A stretch of 64,000 bases of DNA from Neptuniibacter victor (GTDB taxonomy: Bacteria > Pseudomonadota > Gammaproteobacteria > Pseudomonadales > Balneatricaceae). The notes below the pieces were generated by a model, which did no database searches, was not told where the DNA came from, and saw nothing but the letters and a program-made list of their open reading frames with translations. Below, one piece after another: positions 37,340 through 46,866 of the stretch (position 1 is the stretch's first letter; each line of letters starts with the position of its first letter). The DNA lies in NCBI GenBank assembly GCA_027943745.1, contig AP025763.1, positions 2,418,001 through 2,482,000 on the forward strand. Direction: 5' to 3'. Position numbers and translations under genes: made by a program.

Positions 37340-37375
37340 GTCTAACAAGCTGGTGAGTCCCCCTCCTCACCAACA
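37340..37375 (+). repeat. Partial attC-like site 7
   Basis: GTCTAAC matches RYYYAAC, followed by a TGGTGAG/CTCACCA hairpin. No GTTRRRY is found before the next gene, so the array may end here. Confidence 0.5.
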
Positions 37376-37402
37376 AACACCCTAAGCATCAAAGGAAAAC
37401 CC

Positions 37403-37825
37403 ATGCTTAAATCCGTCATTCAGGAAGAAACCACAGGATGCGGCATCGCCTCTGTCGCTAATATTCTGGGTAAAAGCTACGCGGAGATGAAGCGCATCGC
37501 GAATGCGATGGATATCCATGCATCCGACACATCACTGTGGTCGGATACGCAATATGTCCGGCGCATGTTAGCGAGTGAAGGCGTCAAAAGCGCTGACAGC
37601 GAAATACCCTTCGAATCTTGGCATGCCCTGCCCGATCTTGCGCTATTATCAATCAAGCATCATCAGGAAGATGGCAAAAACTTTTGGCATTGGGTTGTTT
37701 TCAAGCGCGTAGGTGACCAAGCGGTCGTGCTAGATTCTGCCAGCTATCTGCCCTCTAATATTCGAACTGACTTCGAAGAGATGCAGCCGAAATGGTACAT
37801 TGAGGTAAAGGATACATTGAGGTAG
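37403..37825 (+). CDS. C39-like cysteine peptidase domain protein
   Basis: A 140-residue papain-like protein of the C39-like type. The likely catalytic set is Gln7, Cys13 (EETTGCGIASVANILGKSY), His96 (FWHWVVF) and Asp111 (VLDSAS). It has no signal peptide and no export domains, so it is a stand-alone cytosolic peptidase or a peptidase-like regulator. It may belong to the cassette stretch or be the first gene after it; no attC site follows. Confidence 0.82.
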   Translation: MLKSVIQEETTGCGIASVANILGKSYAEMKRIANAMDIHASDTSLWSDTQYVRRMLASEGVKSADSEIPFESWHALPDLALLSIKHHQEDGKNFWHWVVFKRVGDQAVVLDSASYLPSNIRTDFEEMQPKWYIEVKDTLR

Positions 37826-37890
37826 AACATACGTAAGGATCGATCTCCCAACACTCATCAATTAGTTATCGACAAGGAAGGTAAAGGATT

Positions 37891-38313
37891 ATGAAAACCA
37901 GCAGCAAATGTTTGTGTGGTGCCGTTGAGCTTGAAATAGAGTTATCCAATACCGAGATAGCGGCCTGTCATTGCAGCATGTGTCGTAAATGGTCTGGCGG
38001 CCCGATGTTAGCGATTGATAGCGGCGAACTAAAAAGCATATCGAATGAATCGCTGGTAACACGTTACCCATCATCTGAATGGGCTGAGCGAGGCTTTTGC
38101 AGCCAGTGCGGTACGCATCTGTTCTACTTTTTGAAACCGGCGAATCAATATCACTTCCCGATAGGGTTATTAGACACTGATTCAAACTTCACCATGACCC
38201 ATCAGATTTTTATCGATGAAAAGCCTGACTATTATGGTTTCTCAAACGAGACCGAAAACATGACGGGAGCTGAAGTATTTGCGCTCTTTGCTGGTGATGA
38301 GCAGCCGAAGTAA
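37891..38313 (+). CDS. GFA family (CENP-V/GFA) protein
   Basis: A 140-residue zinc protein of the Gfa-like family, named for a glutathione-dependent formaldehyde-activating enzyme. Zinc-binding cysteines are seen in CLCGAVELE, AACHCSMCRKWSGG and FCSQCGTHLFYF. Most members have no proven substrate. GGTAAAGG lies near the ATG. A 276-bp gap with no gene follows. Confidence 0.92.
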   Translation: MKTSSKCLCGAVELEIELSNTEIAACHCSMCRKWSGGPMLAIDSGELKSISNESLVTRYPSSEWAERGFCSQCGTHLFYFLKPANQYHFPIGLLDTDSNFTMTHQIFIDEKPDYYGFSNETENMTGAEVFALFAGDEQPK

Positions 38314-38589
38314 GTGGCAAACTTGGAGTATAGGGAGTGGTGAAGGTTTAGCCCCTCTGGTATCACCTTCCTGTTTTACACTATTTATTTATATTCAGGT
38401 TTACTCTCTGCTTCCCATCCGGTTTGCACCCTGCATATTGACAGTTCAAGCTTTGTAAGCGGATAATCGTGTTAGGCTTATTGGACGCCTGCCTCGCAAA
38501 AACGATAGTACCAATCATATATATTCCGCAAGCAGCCGCTTGCATATCATCTCAGGTCGATAGCGAGCAGACCGATTTTAGGAGGCGAT

Positions 38590-39039
38590 ATGCATATTAC
38601 TTATCCTAGCCAAAATCTGAGCACAACCGAAAAACAGATCTTAAATTCCTTACTACGCGTGGCCAAGTCTCTACACCGGGCAGCTCGATCTGAATCACGC
38701 TTACAATCTTTGCCAATCTTGCGAAGGTTGATCTCCAGTGAAACCTTTCGTGAAATTTCGTTACCGGAGTTGCACCGTCAGCGAGGGATTATCCAGCGAA
38801 AGCACATACTGCAGATGCTTGCTTTAGAAGCGGGTTACGGAAGTTGGGCCGCATACAAAAAAGAGATCAACGACAAACCTGCTGAGCAACCGCTACACTA
38901 CAGCCTTGCGTTACGCTATGCGGGTTATCCTAATATCTGGTTCAGATCGTTTGCCGAGGCAGAACACTACGCAACTGAACATGGTGGCCAACCGATAGCT
39001 GTCGGCCAGCAGGCCGTTGTGATCCCTGCTGATCGATAA
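38590..39039 (+). CDS. Unknown 149-residue protein
   Basis: A basic N-terminal helical part (AKSLHRAARSESRLQSLPIL) and a central RGIIQRKHILQMLALEAGYGSWAAYKKE, which resembles a small helical segment found in uncharacterised proteins, then a tail with SFAEAEHYATEHGGQPIAV. No signal peptide or membrane helix. A perfect GGAGG stands five bases before the ATG, so translation is likely. The family is unknown. Confidence 0.78.
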   Translation: MHITYPSQNLSTTEKQILNSLLRVAKSLHRAARSESRLQSLPILRRLISSETFREISLPELHRQRGIIQRKHILQMLALEAGYGSWAAYKKEINDKPAEQPLHYSLALRYAGYPNIWFRSFAEAEHYATEHGGQPIAVGQQAVVIPADR

Positions 39040-39326
39040 CATCTTTACGGTAATTCGCTTCGCTCGCCATCAGTTAACAAACGGTGGCGAGCTGTTATGT
39101 ATGATGCTTAGCATTGTATTCATTAAAAGTGATGCGTACCTTAGCTGATTCACTTTACTTCACGCCTTTCAATATCAACCTTGAGCTAAAAAGCACGACA
39201 CAACCCTATTTTTATTCAGCCGCTTCGTATAAGCTCGCGCCATCTTTTTATTACGATCACTTTATGTTCAATAACCGCATACTGGTTGTGATCGTTTCCC
39301 TCTCTTTCAAACATGATTGCAAATAA

Positions 39327-40196
39327 ATGACCGATATAACCATCGCCACGCACAGCGGTAACTTTCACGCTGATGACGTTTTTAGCATCGCTGCATTAAA
39401 GCAAGTACTTCCCTCCTTTAAACTCATTCGTACACGAGATAAGGCATTGATCGCTGACGCCGATATCGTGGTTGATGTGGGCGGTGAATACGATGCTGAG
39501 ACGGGCCGTTTTGATCACCACCAACGCGGCGGTGCCGGCGAACGTGAGAATGGTATTCCCTACTCCTCTTTTGGTTTAATCTGGAAAAAATATGGCGTAG
39601 AAATTTGTCAGGGAAACCACGAAGTGGCCAACTCTGTTGATGCGGGTCTTGTTTCAACAATCGATGCTATCGATTGTGGTCATGTAGAGGGTGTATCTAA
39701 AGGAATTAGCCTGAGCCAGACTATCTCAATGTTTAACCCAACCTGGCAAGAAGATAGCCACTTCGATAGCTGCTTTGATGAAGCGGTCGATTTCGCAGCG
39801 CGGGTGTTAACACGCTTTATCGCCTCTGCGAACGGTGGTATTAGCGCAAAAAGCATTGTCGCTAAAGCGATTGAGGATGCTGACGATCCAAGAGTTATTG
39901 TTTTGCATCAATACACACCATGGAAAAGAACGGTTCATGCATTATCAAAAGAAGCTTTGTATATGGTGTACCCCTCTGATACCGGTCAGTGGCGTATTCA
40001 AGCTGTGCCAGTAGAGCTGGGTTCTTTCGAAGATCGTAAGTCGCTACCTGCACCTTGGGCTGGCTTATCAGATCAAGCCCTTAAAGATGTGACGGGTATT
40101 GATGATGCGATGTTCTGCCATAATGGTTTATTCATTGCCGGAGCCGAATCGTTTGAAAGCGTCATGAAGATGGCAGCCATGGCACTTGAGGCATAA
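39327..40196 (+). CDS. MYG1-like DHH-related protein (UPF0160)
   Basis: A 289-residue protein of the MYG1/UPF0160 family, related to DHH phosphoesterases. The metal-binding signatures are THSGNFHADDVFSIAAL at the start and VDVGGEYDAETGRFDHHQRGG near 50-70. The human homologue MYG1 is a 3-prime exonuclease; the bacterial role is not settled. The gap before it (39040-39326) holds no convincing gene. Confidence 0.93.
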   Translation: MTDITIATHSGNFHADDVFSIAALKQVLPSFKLIRTRDKALIADADIVVDVGGEYDAETGRFDHHQRGGAGERENGIPYSSFGLIWKKYGVEICQGNHEVANSVDAGLVSTIDAIDCGHVEGVSKGISLSQTISMFNPTWQEDSHFDSCFDEAVDFAARVLTRFIASANGGISAKSIVAKAIEDADDPRVIVLHQYTPWKRTVHALSKEALYMVYPSDTGQWRIQAVPVELGSFEDRKSLPAPWAGLSDQALKDVTGIDDAMFCHNGLFIAGAESFESVMKMAAMALEA

Positions 40197-40331
40197 GCTG
40201 AAGTGTAGCTAATACACTTAGCGCTATTGATAGCTAAGGGAGAGGGTCTACTCTCCCTGTCCAACCTTTTTATCGACATATCTAGTCTAACGCAGCTCTA
40301 GCCTAACGCAGCTTCACCAAGCCAAACAGGC

Positions 40332-42254
40332 TTATATTTGAGGTCTGGGCGGAAAGCTAACCTTCCCACCTTCTGCTTTTAGCACGGTAATTTCACTTGG
40401 CTCACCGACATCATTCAAGCGAAGCAACCCTACTCCACTGCTGTTAACAACACGATTGTGCGGTAAACCTTCAGGTATACGTGATCGAATTTGCATCCGT
40501 CTACGCTTAGTAAACCAGTTCAGAGGCGAACGACTCCCGTATAGCCAACGATTTAGGCGATCAAACACACTGAGTAACCCATGAGGGAACTCATTTTTAA
40601 AACCGCTGCAGGTCACTTGCCAGATATCAGGGCTGTTCTTTCGGAACCGAATTTTAATATCGTAGGTAAATGAGTAATGCACATCGCCCGAAAGGATAAC
40701 GAAGTTCTGCGGTGTCTTCGGATGTCTGAAGATATTTAAAATCACATTGGCAGAGCCCGAGTGAGCCATCCAGTTTTCGGCATCAACTGTAAGCGCCTTG
40801 CCAAAAAAGGTAAAAATACGCTGCACGGTTTCAATCAATTTCATACCAAATATGGGCGCGGGCGAGATTAGCAATACCGACTTTTCACCGATCAGCTCTT
40901 GCTGCAATTCAGACAACGCTTCCCAATCCATAAGACCTGATGGTTTAGATTGACTACTTTCAGACCACCAGCGCTTGGTCCGCGTATCCAGTACGACCAG
41001 TTTAGGTGACGTAGCTAAACTGTAGTGCCAAGATTCAAACTCCAGCACATCGGTAATCAGATTATCCCGCTGCTGACTCGCCCTCTCAACTTCCGCTTTA
41101 TCCGCCGCGGCCTTATCAAAGGCTAAAGCTTCAGGCCATTGTTGAGGAAACTTTTCTGGCGCATTTCCCCAGCCTTGGCATAGCCAATAACCGATAAGTG
41201 CATTACCAATAATCCGTCGCGAAAACGGATGGTTATAAGCCGCCTCTTCCCATCCTCTGGTTAAGTTCCAATCATCGGTAACGTCGTGATCATCAAAGAT
41301 CATATAGACCGGCAGATGCGCTAACGCACGCTGAACTTGCGGCAAACCTTTAGCAAATGCATTAATCGTTTGTTGTTCTGATAAGTAACGATCAAGATGC
41401 TTATCGGGCAGATCCGCAAGATTAAGCTTTAATCGCCCCCAAAGCTGCGGCGACCAAACAAGCAGATACATGGCGATCACTTCAGATAGCGTGATCAAGT
41501 GATTATGCGCGGTATCTGCGGTAAAGATCGGTTTTTTGGCACCCCCAAAAAACTTATCTCGCAATGCTTGGTTGTCCTGCGTATGGGGCAACAGTTCTTC
41601 ACGCTCATAGTAGCAATGCGGGTTTTTATACAGCTCACTACAATCCGAAACGGTAGCGCCTTGAATAGACTCAGAAGACAAACCGAGAAGATCTATAGTT
41701 TGATGAATGGCGGTTAGCATCGGACCTGCAACATCGTCCACGTAAACCTGATCCCCTGACATCATCAATAATGCTGGCCGCTCCTCTAGATTTTGTTGCG
41801 AGTTAGCCAACGCTTCATCAACACGTAAGAGTGCATCATCTGATGGGTAATGCGGTTTACGACAGGAACCATGAAGCACCTGATCTAGTCGGGTTTTCAG
41901 CACAAAGGTCGGAAAATTCTCTTCCGGGTAAAGCAACTCCGGCTGCAGGGCTTTGAGGTTTTTAACCTCGTTGTTAACTGTGCAATGTAGATCATAACCG
42001 AGCCAACTATTTTCGGGCAACGGTTGCTCAGTTTGATAATTAATCAGATGGATATAAGCAAAGCTCCCAACCTGTACCGATTGCGTAATCGAAGCACAAT
42101 GTTGTGAGTCTTTTAGGGTATCGCCGACATAGATTTTCAGGTCTGCATTGAGTGGTTCTCGCGTTACTAACCACAAGACTAATTGCGTCGGCTGCAAGCG
42201 ACGCATAATAGGACCTGCAATGATATAAGGTAGATCTGGTGTTTGCGTATGCAT
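40332..42254 (-). CDS. PhoD-like alkaline phosphatase D family protein
   Basis: A 640-residue metallophosphatase-like protein. Core motifs are LMMSGDQVYVDDVAGP near 163, MIFDDHDVTDDWN near 318 and FVILSGDVHYSFTYD near 530, which hold metal-binding Asp and His. No signal peptide is seen, so it is likely cytosolic, unlike exported PhoD. An N-terminal domain (residues 1-120) matches the immunoglobulin-like PhoD start. The DUF3179 gene lies 210 bp upstream on the same strand. Confidence 0.88.
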   Translation of the reverse strand: MHTQTPDLPYIIAGPIMRRLQPTQLVLWLVTREPLNADLKIYVGDTLKDSQHCASITQSVQVGSFAYIHLINYQTEQPLPENSWLGYDLHCTVNNEVKNLKALQPELLYPEENFPTFVLKTRLDQVLHGSCRKPHYPSDDALLRVDEALANSQQNLEERPALLMMSGDQVYVDDVAGPMLTAIHQTIDLLGLSSESIQGATVSDCSELYKNPHCYYEREELLPHTQDNQALRDKFFGGAKKPIFTADTAHNHLITLSEVIAMYLLVWSPQLWGRLKLNLADLPDKHLDRYLSEQQTINAFAKGLPQVQRALAHLPVYMIFDDHDVTDDWNLTRGWEEAAYNHPFSRRIIGNALIGYWLCQGWGNAPEKFPQQWPEALAFDKAAADKAEVERASQQRDNLITDVLEFESWHYSLATSPKLVVLDTRTKRWWSESSQSKPSGLMDWEALSELQQELIGEKSVLLISPAPIFGMKLIETVQRIFTFFGKALTVDAENWMAHSGSANVILNIFRHPKTPQNFVILSGDVHYSFTYDIKIRFRKNSPDIWQVTCSGFKNEFPHGLLSVFDRLNRWLYGSRSPLNWFTKRRRMQIRSRIPEGLPHNRVVNSSGVGLLRLNDVGEPSEITVLKAEGGKVSFPPRPQI

Positions 42255-42464
42255 CTTAAATTCTTAATACAAAATACAATCTTCGAATTACTGATAAGTC
42301 TACCGATAGTTATCTAAGATGAGCAATCGTATTTACATAACTTGTTAGTCGAAAAACTGTCTTCATTCTTAGCCACAGATCAAGTTTACGAGCACACGAG
42401 GAGTACTTTAAAACCAAAAAGCAGACGCCATTAGAAACTAGAAACACGAGGCTATAACAAGCTA

Positions 42465-43451
42465 TTAAGGTGATTTAAAAACCGCTGTTTCAGGATGAAA
42501 AGTAAACCATGCAAACCAGAAAGCATTAATCGCAGGTATGACTTTACTGTCAAACGAACTATCACTCTCACCAACCTCATTACCCAGACGAACCACACGA
42601 CCGGTACGCGACATTGCGTCGAAATGGATCTCAAGTTTAGCACCGTTGAAACGATCCACCACGCGATCTCCACCATACTTAGCAAGTTCAGCAAAAGGAT
42701 AGGCTTTAAATTTACCGTTAATCTCGACACCCAGCACACGCTCTTTGGGATGATAAGCTTGGCTTAAAAACTCAACCGGAAAATAGATGACAGGGCTTTC
42801 ATCATATCGACCATAAGGACTATTCGAATAATCACGTAGATGACCCGTTTCACGACTAAGCACTAAACCCTCTTTATAAGTGGATTTCCAACGGGCCCAT
42901 GTCATCTGATGTAGAGGTAGCATCTCAAGCGATTCACCCAGCATCGGGCCACTCACCGCCTCACTCTTCAATTGAGACCAAAGCGACTGTGTCTGCCGAT
43001 CATAAAGCAGGACATCACTGTTATAGAGAAGACCTGAAACACCAAATTTTAATGATCGCCCTCCGGCTTCGGCCGCAAACCCCATACCGGTTCCACACAG
43101 CGGGCAGTAACTAATCACAACATCCTTACCTGCAATATTGTCATTTACGATCTCGTGCCAGTCCAAAATAGCGATCGGGTAAGCTTTAGTGACTCCATCA
43201 ATGGTTAAACTCAACACTTGTTGCTCATCCTTAAGCCACGTAACGCTTTCCCCCAACTCAAATTTCGGGTTATCGATAGATGGAATACCATCTTTGGGCG
43301 GCCCACCCAGTAAAATTTCCTCTGCAGGAATAGAGGTATTTGTTAAATCAAAACCATTACCGGCCACTGCGAACACCGAACAGAAACGTAAGCAGAGCAA
43401 GGTCAACAAGATCGCCATGAAAAAGGCGAGTAGACTGATACGCATCTTCAT
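42465..43451 (-). CDS. DUF3179 domain protein
   Basis: A 328-residue protein with a signal peptide or anchor (ISLLAFFMAILLTLLCLRF), so it faces the periplasm. The DUF3179 core includes KAYPIAILDWHEIVNDNIAGK, VVISYCPLCGTGMGF (a CxxC pair near 117-120) and SDVLLYDRQTQSLWSQL. Function is unknown; the CxxC and conserved histidines might bind metal. It could share a transcript with the PhoD-like gene. Confidence 0.9.
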   Translation of the reverse strand: MKMRISLLAFFMAILLTLLCLRFCSVFAVAGNGFDLTNTSIPAEEILLGGPPKDGIPSIDNPKFELGESVTWLKDEQQVLSLTIDGVTKAYPIAILDWHEIVNDNIAGKDVVISYCPLCGTGMGFAAEAGGRSLKFGVSGLLYNSDVLLYDRQTQSLWSQLKSEAVSGPMLGESLEMLPLHQMTWARWKSTYKEGLVLSRETGHLRDYSNSPYGRYDESPVIYFPVEFLSQAYHPKERVLGVEINGKFKAYPFAELAKYGGDRVVDRFNGAKLEIHFDAMSRTGRVVRLGNEVGESDSSFDSKVIPAINAFWFAWFTFHPETAVFKSP

Positions 43452-43585
43452 TCTATTTTTCCAAAGTCGTTATTAACCCTTTGGAGTATAAAAAAGAATA
43501 ATGATTCAATATTTTTATACTGCGCTCTTAACCCCCTGAACTTAAAACACTTATGTTATGATGCCCGCAAGATTCGCTTGCATAG

Positions 43586-44020
43586 ATGAAAAAGAATATG
43601 AAAAACAACTTTTACTACGATCTAGAATCCGCCCAATTAGGCGCGCTCACTGATCTTTCGGCCGCGTTAGATAATCTACGTTTTAATGAAGATGGCTTAA
43701 TTCCAGCAATCGCTCAGCAAAATGAAACCGGCGAAGTACTGATGATGGCTTGGATGAACCGCGCATCAATCGAAGAAACACTTAAAACGGGCCAAGTATG
43801 CTATTGGTCGCGTTCACGCCAAGCCTATTGGCGCAAAGGTGAAAGCTCAGGCCATGTGCAAAAGCTTGTTGAGATGCGGATCGATTGCGATGGTGACACC
43901 CTGCTCTGCCTGGTAAATCAGTCAGGGCCGGCCTGCCACACAGAACGTTCAAACTGTTTCTTCCATGCAGTGAAAGATGACAAGATTGAGATTATTGCCG
44001 AGCCTTGCTGCACAAAATAG
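43586..44020 (+). CDS. hisI: Phosphoribosyl-AMP cyclohydrolase
   Basis: Third step of histidine synthesis, opening the adenine ring of PR-AMP. The 144-residue protein is the HisI domain alone (no HisE fusion). It has GLIPAIAQQNETGEVLMMAWM, CYWSRSRQAYWRKGESSGHVQ, and zinc/magnesium-binding DCDGDTLL. The C-terminus has SCFF-like NCFFHA. Start at 43586 or 43598 cannot be told apart. Its neighbours are not histidine genes. Confidence 0.95.
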   Translation: MKKNMKNNFYYDLESAQLGALTDLSAALDNLRFNEDGLIPAIAQQNETGEVLMMAWMNRASIEETLKTGQVCYWSRSRQAYWRKGESSGHVQKLVEMRIDCDGDTLLCLVNQSGPACHTERSNCFFHAVKDDKIEIIAEPCCTK

Positions 44021-44060
44021 TGCATCGAATAAGTCGAAATAACCGGCGATAAGCAGACAT

Positions 44061-44090
44061 AAAAAAACCACGCAGTGCGTGGTTTTTTTA
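44061..44090. terminator. Bidirectional terminator between hisI and trhO
   Basis: ACCACGC/GCGTGGT stem, loop AGT, with A7 before and T7 after. It serves both convergent genes. Confidence 0.9.
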
Positions 44091-44152
44091 TCTGGGAATA
44101 AACCCTCAAGCGTATCAAATCACACATTTAAACCGAGTGATTTAAACCTTGT

Positions 44153-45169
44153 TTATTCCGTCTCTGAGGAACGATCCTTCTGCGCTGCACGATAAGCGGC
44201 CTTCGCTTCACGGTGGGCTTCAACTGCGGCTTGAACATCCGAACCTAGGTGCGCTTCTCCGCGGGCTTTAGCCAACTGAACCTGATGTTCACGCTCTTTA
44301 AAACGGCGCTTCTGGGCATCAGTCATTGAATCAACACAATGCAAACAGCTCACACCCTTTTCGTAACTTTCAAGTTGCTTCTCTTCCTGGGTAATCGGCA
44401 TACGACACGCATGACACTGATCATAATCCCCGACTTCTAAGCCATGTTTAACCGAGACTCTGCCATCAAACACAAAGCAGTCACCCTTCCACATCGATTC
44501 AGTCTCAGGGACCTCTTCAAGATACTTTAAGATGCCCCCTTCCAGATGATAAACCTCATCAAAACCTTGCTCTTTTAAGTAGGCTGTTGATTTTTCACAA
44601 CGAATACCACCAGTACAGAACATGGCGACTTTCTTGTTTTTCTCCGGATCTAGCTCATTAGCCACATACTCTGGAAACTCACGAAAGGTTTTAGTTTCAG
44701 GATCTAACGCATTTTCAAAAGTACCGATCGCCACCTCATAATCATTACGAGTATCCACCAGCACAACCTCCGGATCAGAGATCAGTGCATTCCAATCTTT
44801 AGGCTTCACATAAGTACCGACCACCTTTTTAGGATCAATACCTTCAACCCCCATGGTAACGATCTCTTTTTTAAGCTTAACCTTCGTACGCATAAACGGA
44901 TTACGCGTATCAAACGATTCTTTATAGCCAAGCTCCGCTAAACGCTCATCTTGTCGAAGCCAGTTTAATACTGAATCTATACCTTCACGTGTACCGGCAA
45001 TCGTACCGTTAATCCCTTCAGCAGCGAGTAACAACGTACCTCTAACCTCCGCGTCAACCATACATTCATGCAATGGCTCTCGCAGTGCTTCGTAATTTTC
45101 AAGGGTGACAAATTTATAAAGCGCGCAGACAACAAAAGCGCTTGGCTGCTGATCATTCTGTTTTGACAT
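44153..45169 (-). CDS. trhO: tRNA uridine(34) hydroxylase TrhO (rhodanese family)
   Basis: Uses oxygen to hydroxylate U34 of some tRNAs, a step to cmo5U. The 338-residue protein has an N-terminal acylphosphatase-like domain ([18 protein letters not shown]), and a rhodanese domain with the catalytic Cys in [18 protein letters not shown] cysteine-rich segment, CHACRMPIT and CLHC, follows. The ATG at 45169 with GGAG upstream is chosen; twelve more in-frame codons upstream are excluded. Confidence 0.95.
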   Translation of the reverse strand: MSKQNDQQPSAFVVCALYKFVTLENYEALREPLHECMVDAEVRGTLLLAAEGINGTIAGTREGIDSVLNWLRQDERLAELGYKESFDTRNPFMRTKVKLKKEIVTMGVEGIDPKKVVGTYVKPKDWNALISDPEVVLVDTRNDYEVAIGTFENALDPETKTFREFPEYVANELDPEKNKKVAMFCTGGIRCEKSTAYLKEQGFDEVYHLEGGILKYLEEVPETESMWKGDCFVFDGRVSVKHGLEVGDYDQCHACRMPITQEEKQLESYEKGVSCLHCVDSMTDAQKRRFKEREHQVQLAKARGEAHLGSDVQAAVEAHREAKAAYRAAQKDRSSETE

Positions 45170-45434
45170 ATTAACTCCGCTAATTGGGGCGTAATCCCAA
45201 CGCAAAAGAGGTGCGACATAAAATAGTGCACCAATAAATAAGAGAGGAAAAACCTAAAAAACCAAGTAAAATACTCGGACATACAATTCTAAAACATCTG
45301 CACTTTTTTATCCGCAAAATTTTTAAAGTCAGTAGCGATCCCTGTCTTAAAATACAACCACCTTTACTGAAGCGTTGATCAATTACTCATCCTCCCTGTA
45401 ATCTCCACTAAACATTCCAGTTATAGGCAACAGC

Positions 45435-45725
45435 ATGAGCGGTTATCTGATCTACCATTACAATATTACCGATCACTCTAAGATTGATCAGTTAGGGCCT
45501 TTATCACGCTCTATTCTGGAAAAATACGAAGGAGAGATTATCTCTGCCAGTGGCGTCAGGGTGTTAGAGGGCTCCACGTTTAGCAATATTGTTATCTATA
45601 AGTTCAAAAGCATGGAGATCGCCAAAGCGTTCTACGAATGTGAAGAATCCAAAGCGTTGTCAAAATTACGTAATGAGGTAACCCAAGGTATTGTGCTGTT
45701 TACACCGGCCTATCATACTGAGTAA
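45435..45725 (+). CDS. DUF1330 family protein
   Basis: A 96-residue dimeric alpha/beta-barrel (ferredoxin-like) protein. The segment GYLIYHYNITDHSKIDQLGP and SKALSKLRNEVTQGIVLFTPAY match DUF1330. Function is unknown; such proteins resemble small monooxygenases or EthD-like folds. Apparently transcribed with the next small gene 73 bp downstream. Confidence 0.85.
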   Translation: MSGYLIYHYNITDHSKIDQLGPLSRSILEKYEGEIISASGVRVLEGSTFSNIVIYKFKSMEIAKAFYECEESKALSKLRNEVTQGIVLFTPAYHTE

Positions 45726-45798
45726 AAGGCGTTTCTATAATCGGTAAAACAATTGCGCAACGCCGACTTAGAAATACCGTAATCAGGGAGATTGAATA

Positions 45799-46152
45799 AT
45801 GAATGACACGGAAGCTGAATTGGCCATTGCTGAAACTTACCTTTCTGAGATGCTGGCTGCGGACCAAGCAGATGATTATGAAGCATTTATCAAACGATTT
45901 GATCCAGCGGATTTGTCGGGCTTTAATGCTGAAGTATTCCATAACGATGTCAGGCTCATGCGAGATGATTTAGGTGCCTATGAAACCCGAGATTATCTTG
46001 GCGCTTTAAAAGGGTTTATCGATGATGAACACCCCGAATCTTTACGGTTTGTTTGGCGCGCGACTTATCAAAAGAACCAAGCACTCATTATTGTTGGCAT
46101 CCATAAGATCAACGATGTTTGGTATGTAAACGAAAGCACCGTTTCTAAATAA
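45799..46152 (+). CDS. NTF2-like small protein, unknown
   Basis: A 117-residue acidic protein: helical first half (ETYLSEMLAADQADDYEAFI) and strands later (LRFVWRATYQKNQALIIVG and HKINDVWYVNESTVSK). This pattern suggests a cone-shaped NTF2-like fold, but no family was identified. GGGAG lies nine bases before the ATG. No catalytic residues can be named. Confidence 0.75.
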   Translation: MNDTEAELAIAETYLSEMLAADQADDYEAFIKRFDPADLSGFNAEVFHNDVRLMRDDLGAYETRDYLGALKGFIDDEHPESLRFVWRATYQKNQALIIVGIHKINDVWYVNESTVSK

Positions 46153-46217
46153 GCTCGAGCACCACTTAATCAGACCATACTTAAATTTCAATCTCCTATA
46201 GAGCCTAAAAGTTTACG

Positions 46218-46694
46218 ATGAAGATCAGGAATTACCGCTACACAGATGCAATTGAGATAGCGATGCTATTTCATGATGCCGTACATGCTATACCCGAATT
46301 GTTCTATTCTGCTTCAGAATTAGAAGCCTGGGCGCCAACACCACCCGATTTTTCCCATTGGGAATCTCGCCTTGCAACTAAGCAACCCTTTGTCGCCACG
46401 GATAGGCATAAGATCGTTGGCTTTATTGAACTAGAGAGTAACGGACATATTGATTGCCTGTATGTTCATCCTCAACATCAACGCCAAGGGGTTGCATGCA
46501 ACCTTCTTAATTTTCTTGTTGACGCAGCCAGATCGAAAGGGATCGACAACCTGCATGTAGAAGCCAGCAAAGTAGCCATGTCATTTTTTAAACAGCATGG
46601 TTTTGAACTACTCTCTGAAAACAATGTAAGCCTACGCGGAGAGTTGTTAACCAATTATAATATGCAGCGCGTTATCTCACTTACAAATAGATAA
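46218..46694 (+). CDS. GNAT family N-acetyltransferase
   Basis: A 158-residue acetyltransferase. The acetyl-CoA loop is in LYVHPQHQRQGVACNLLNFL near 87-106 (Q/R-x-x-G-x-A type), following GFIELESNGHIDCL. The N-terminus IRNYRYTDAIEIAMLFHDAV is usual. Substrate is not known. Confidence 0.92.
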   Translation: MKIRNYRYTDAIEIAMLFHDAVHAIPELFYSASELEAWAPTPPDFSHWESRLATKQPFVATDRHKIVGFIELESNGHIDCLYVHPQHQRQGVACNLLNFLVDAARSKGIDNLHVEASKVAMSFFKQHGFELLSENNVSLRGELLTNYNMQRVISLTNR

Positions 46695-46866
46695 TTTCAG
46701 GCAATCGCCAAACCAGCATAAAACCGGCATCTCAGATGCCTAACAGTCAACGCCCTAGTCTCACTATATAAGCCAATACAACTTTTGTACTTTTTACGCG
46801 AACCTTGAAGATGCTCTAAGCTTTCTTTGACTACACTTAGCTATGAACTTTGCTATGGAGTCAATA

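Larger units (their letters stand above)
33926..37375 (+). mobile_element. Gene-cassette array with attC-like sites, no integrase
   Basis: Seven small genes on one strand (about 85-214 residues), each followed by an attC-like site whose ends match or nearly match RYYYAAC and GTTRRRY. The best sites are 57-59 bp and fold with imperfect arms. Gene products are unrelated to each other and mostly unknown; composition is visibly AT-richer than the flanking genes. No tyrosine recombinase is seen in the window. This pattern is that of a cluster of attC sites lacking an integrase (CALIN). The left edge is not defined by a clear attI. Confidence 0.7.

Noticed and set aside
33608-37400. Prophage or transposon
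   Set aside because: No integrase, transposase, phage structural gene or long terminal repeat was found; the attC-like sites explain the layout better.
39114-39326. 70-residue plus-strand reading frame before the MYG1-like gene
   Set aside because: No ribosome binding site, no family resemblance and an unusual composition; it looks like open frame by chance in a gap.
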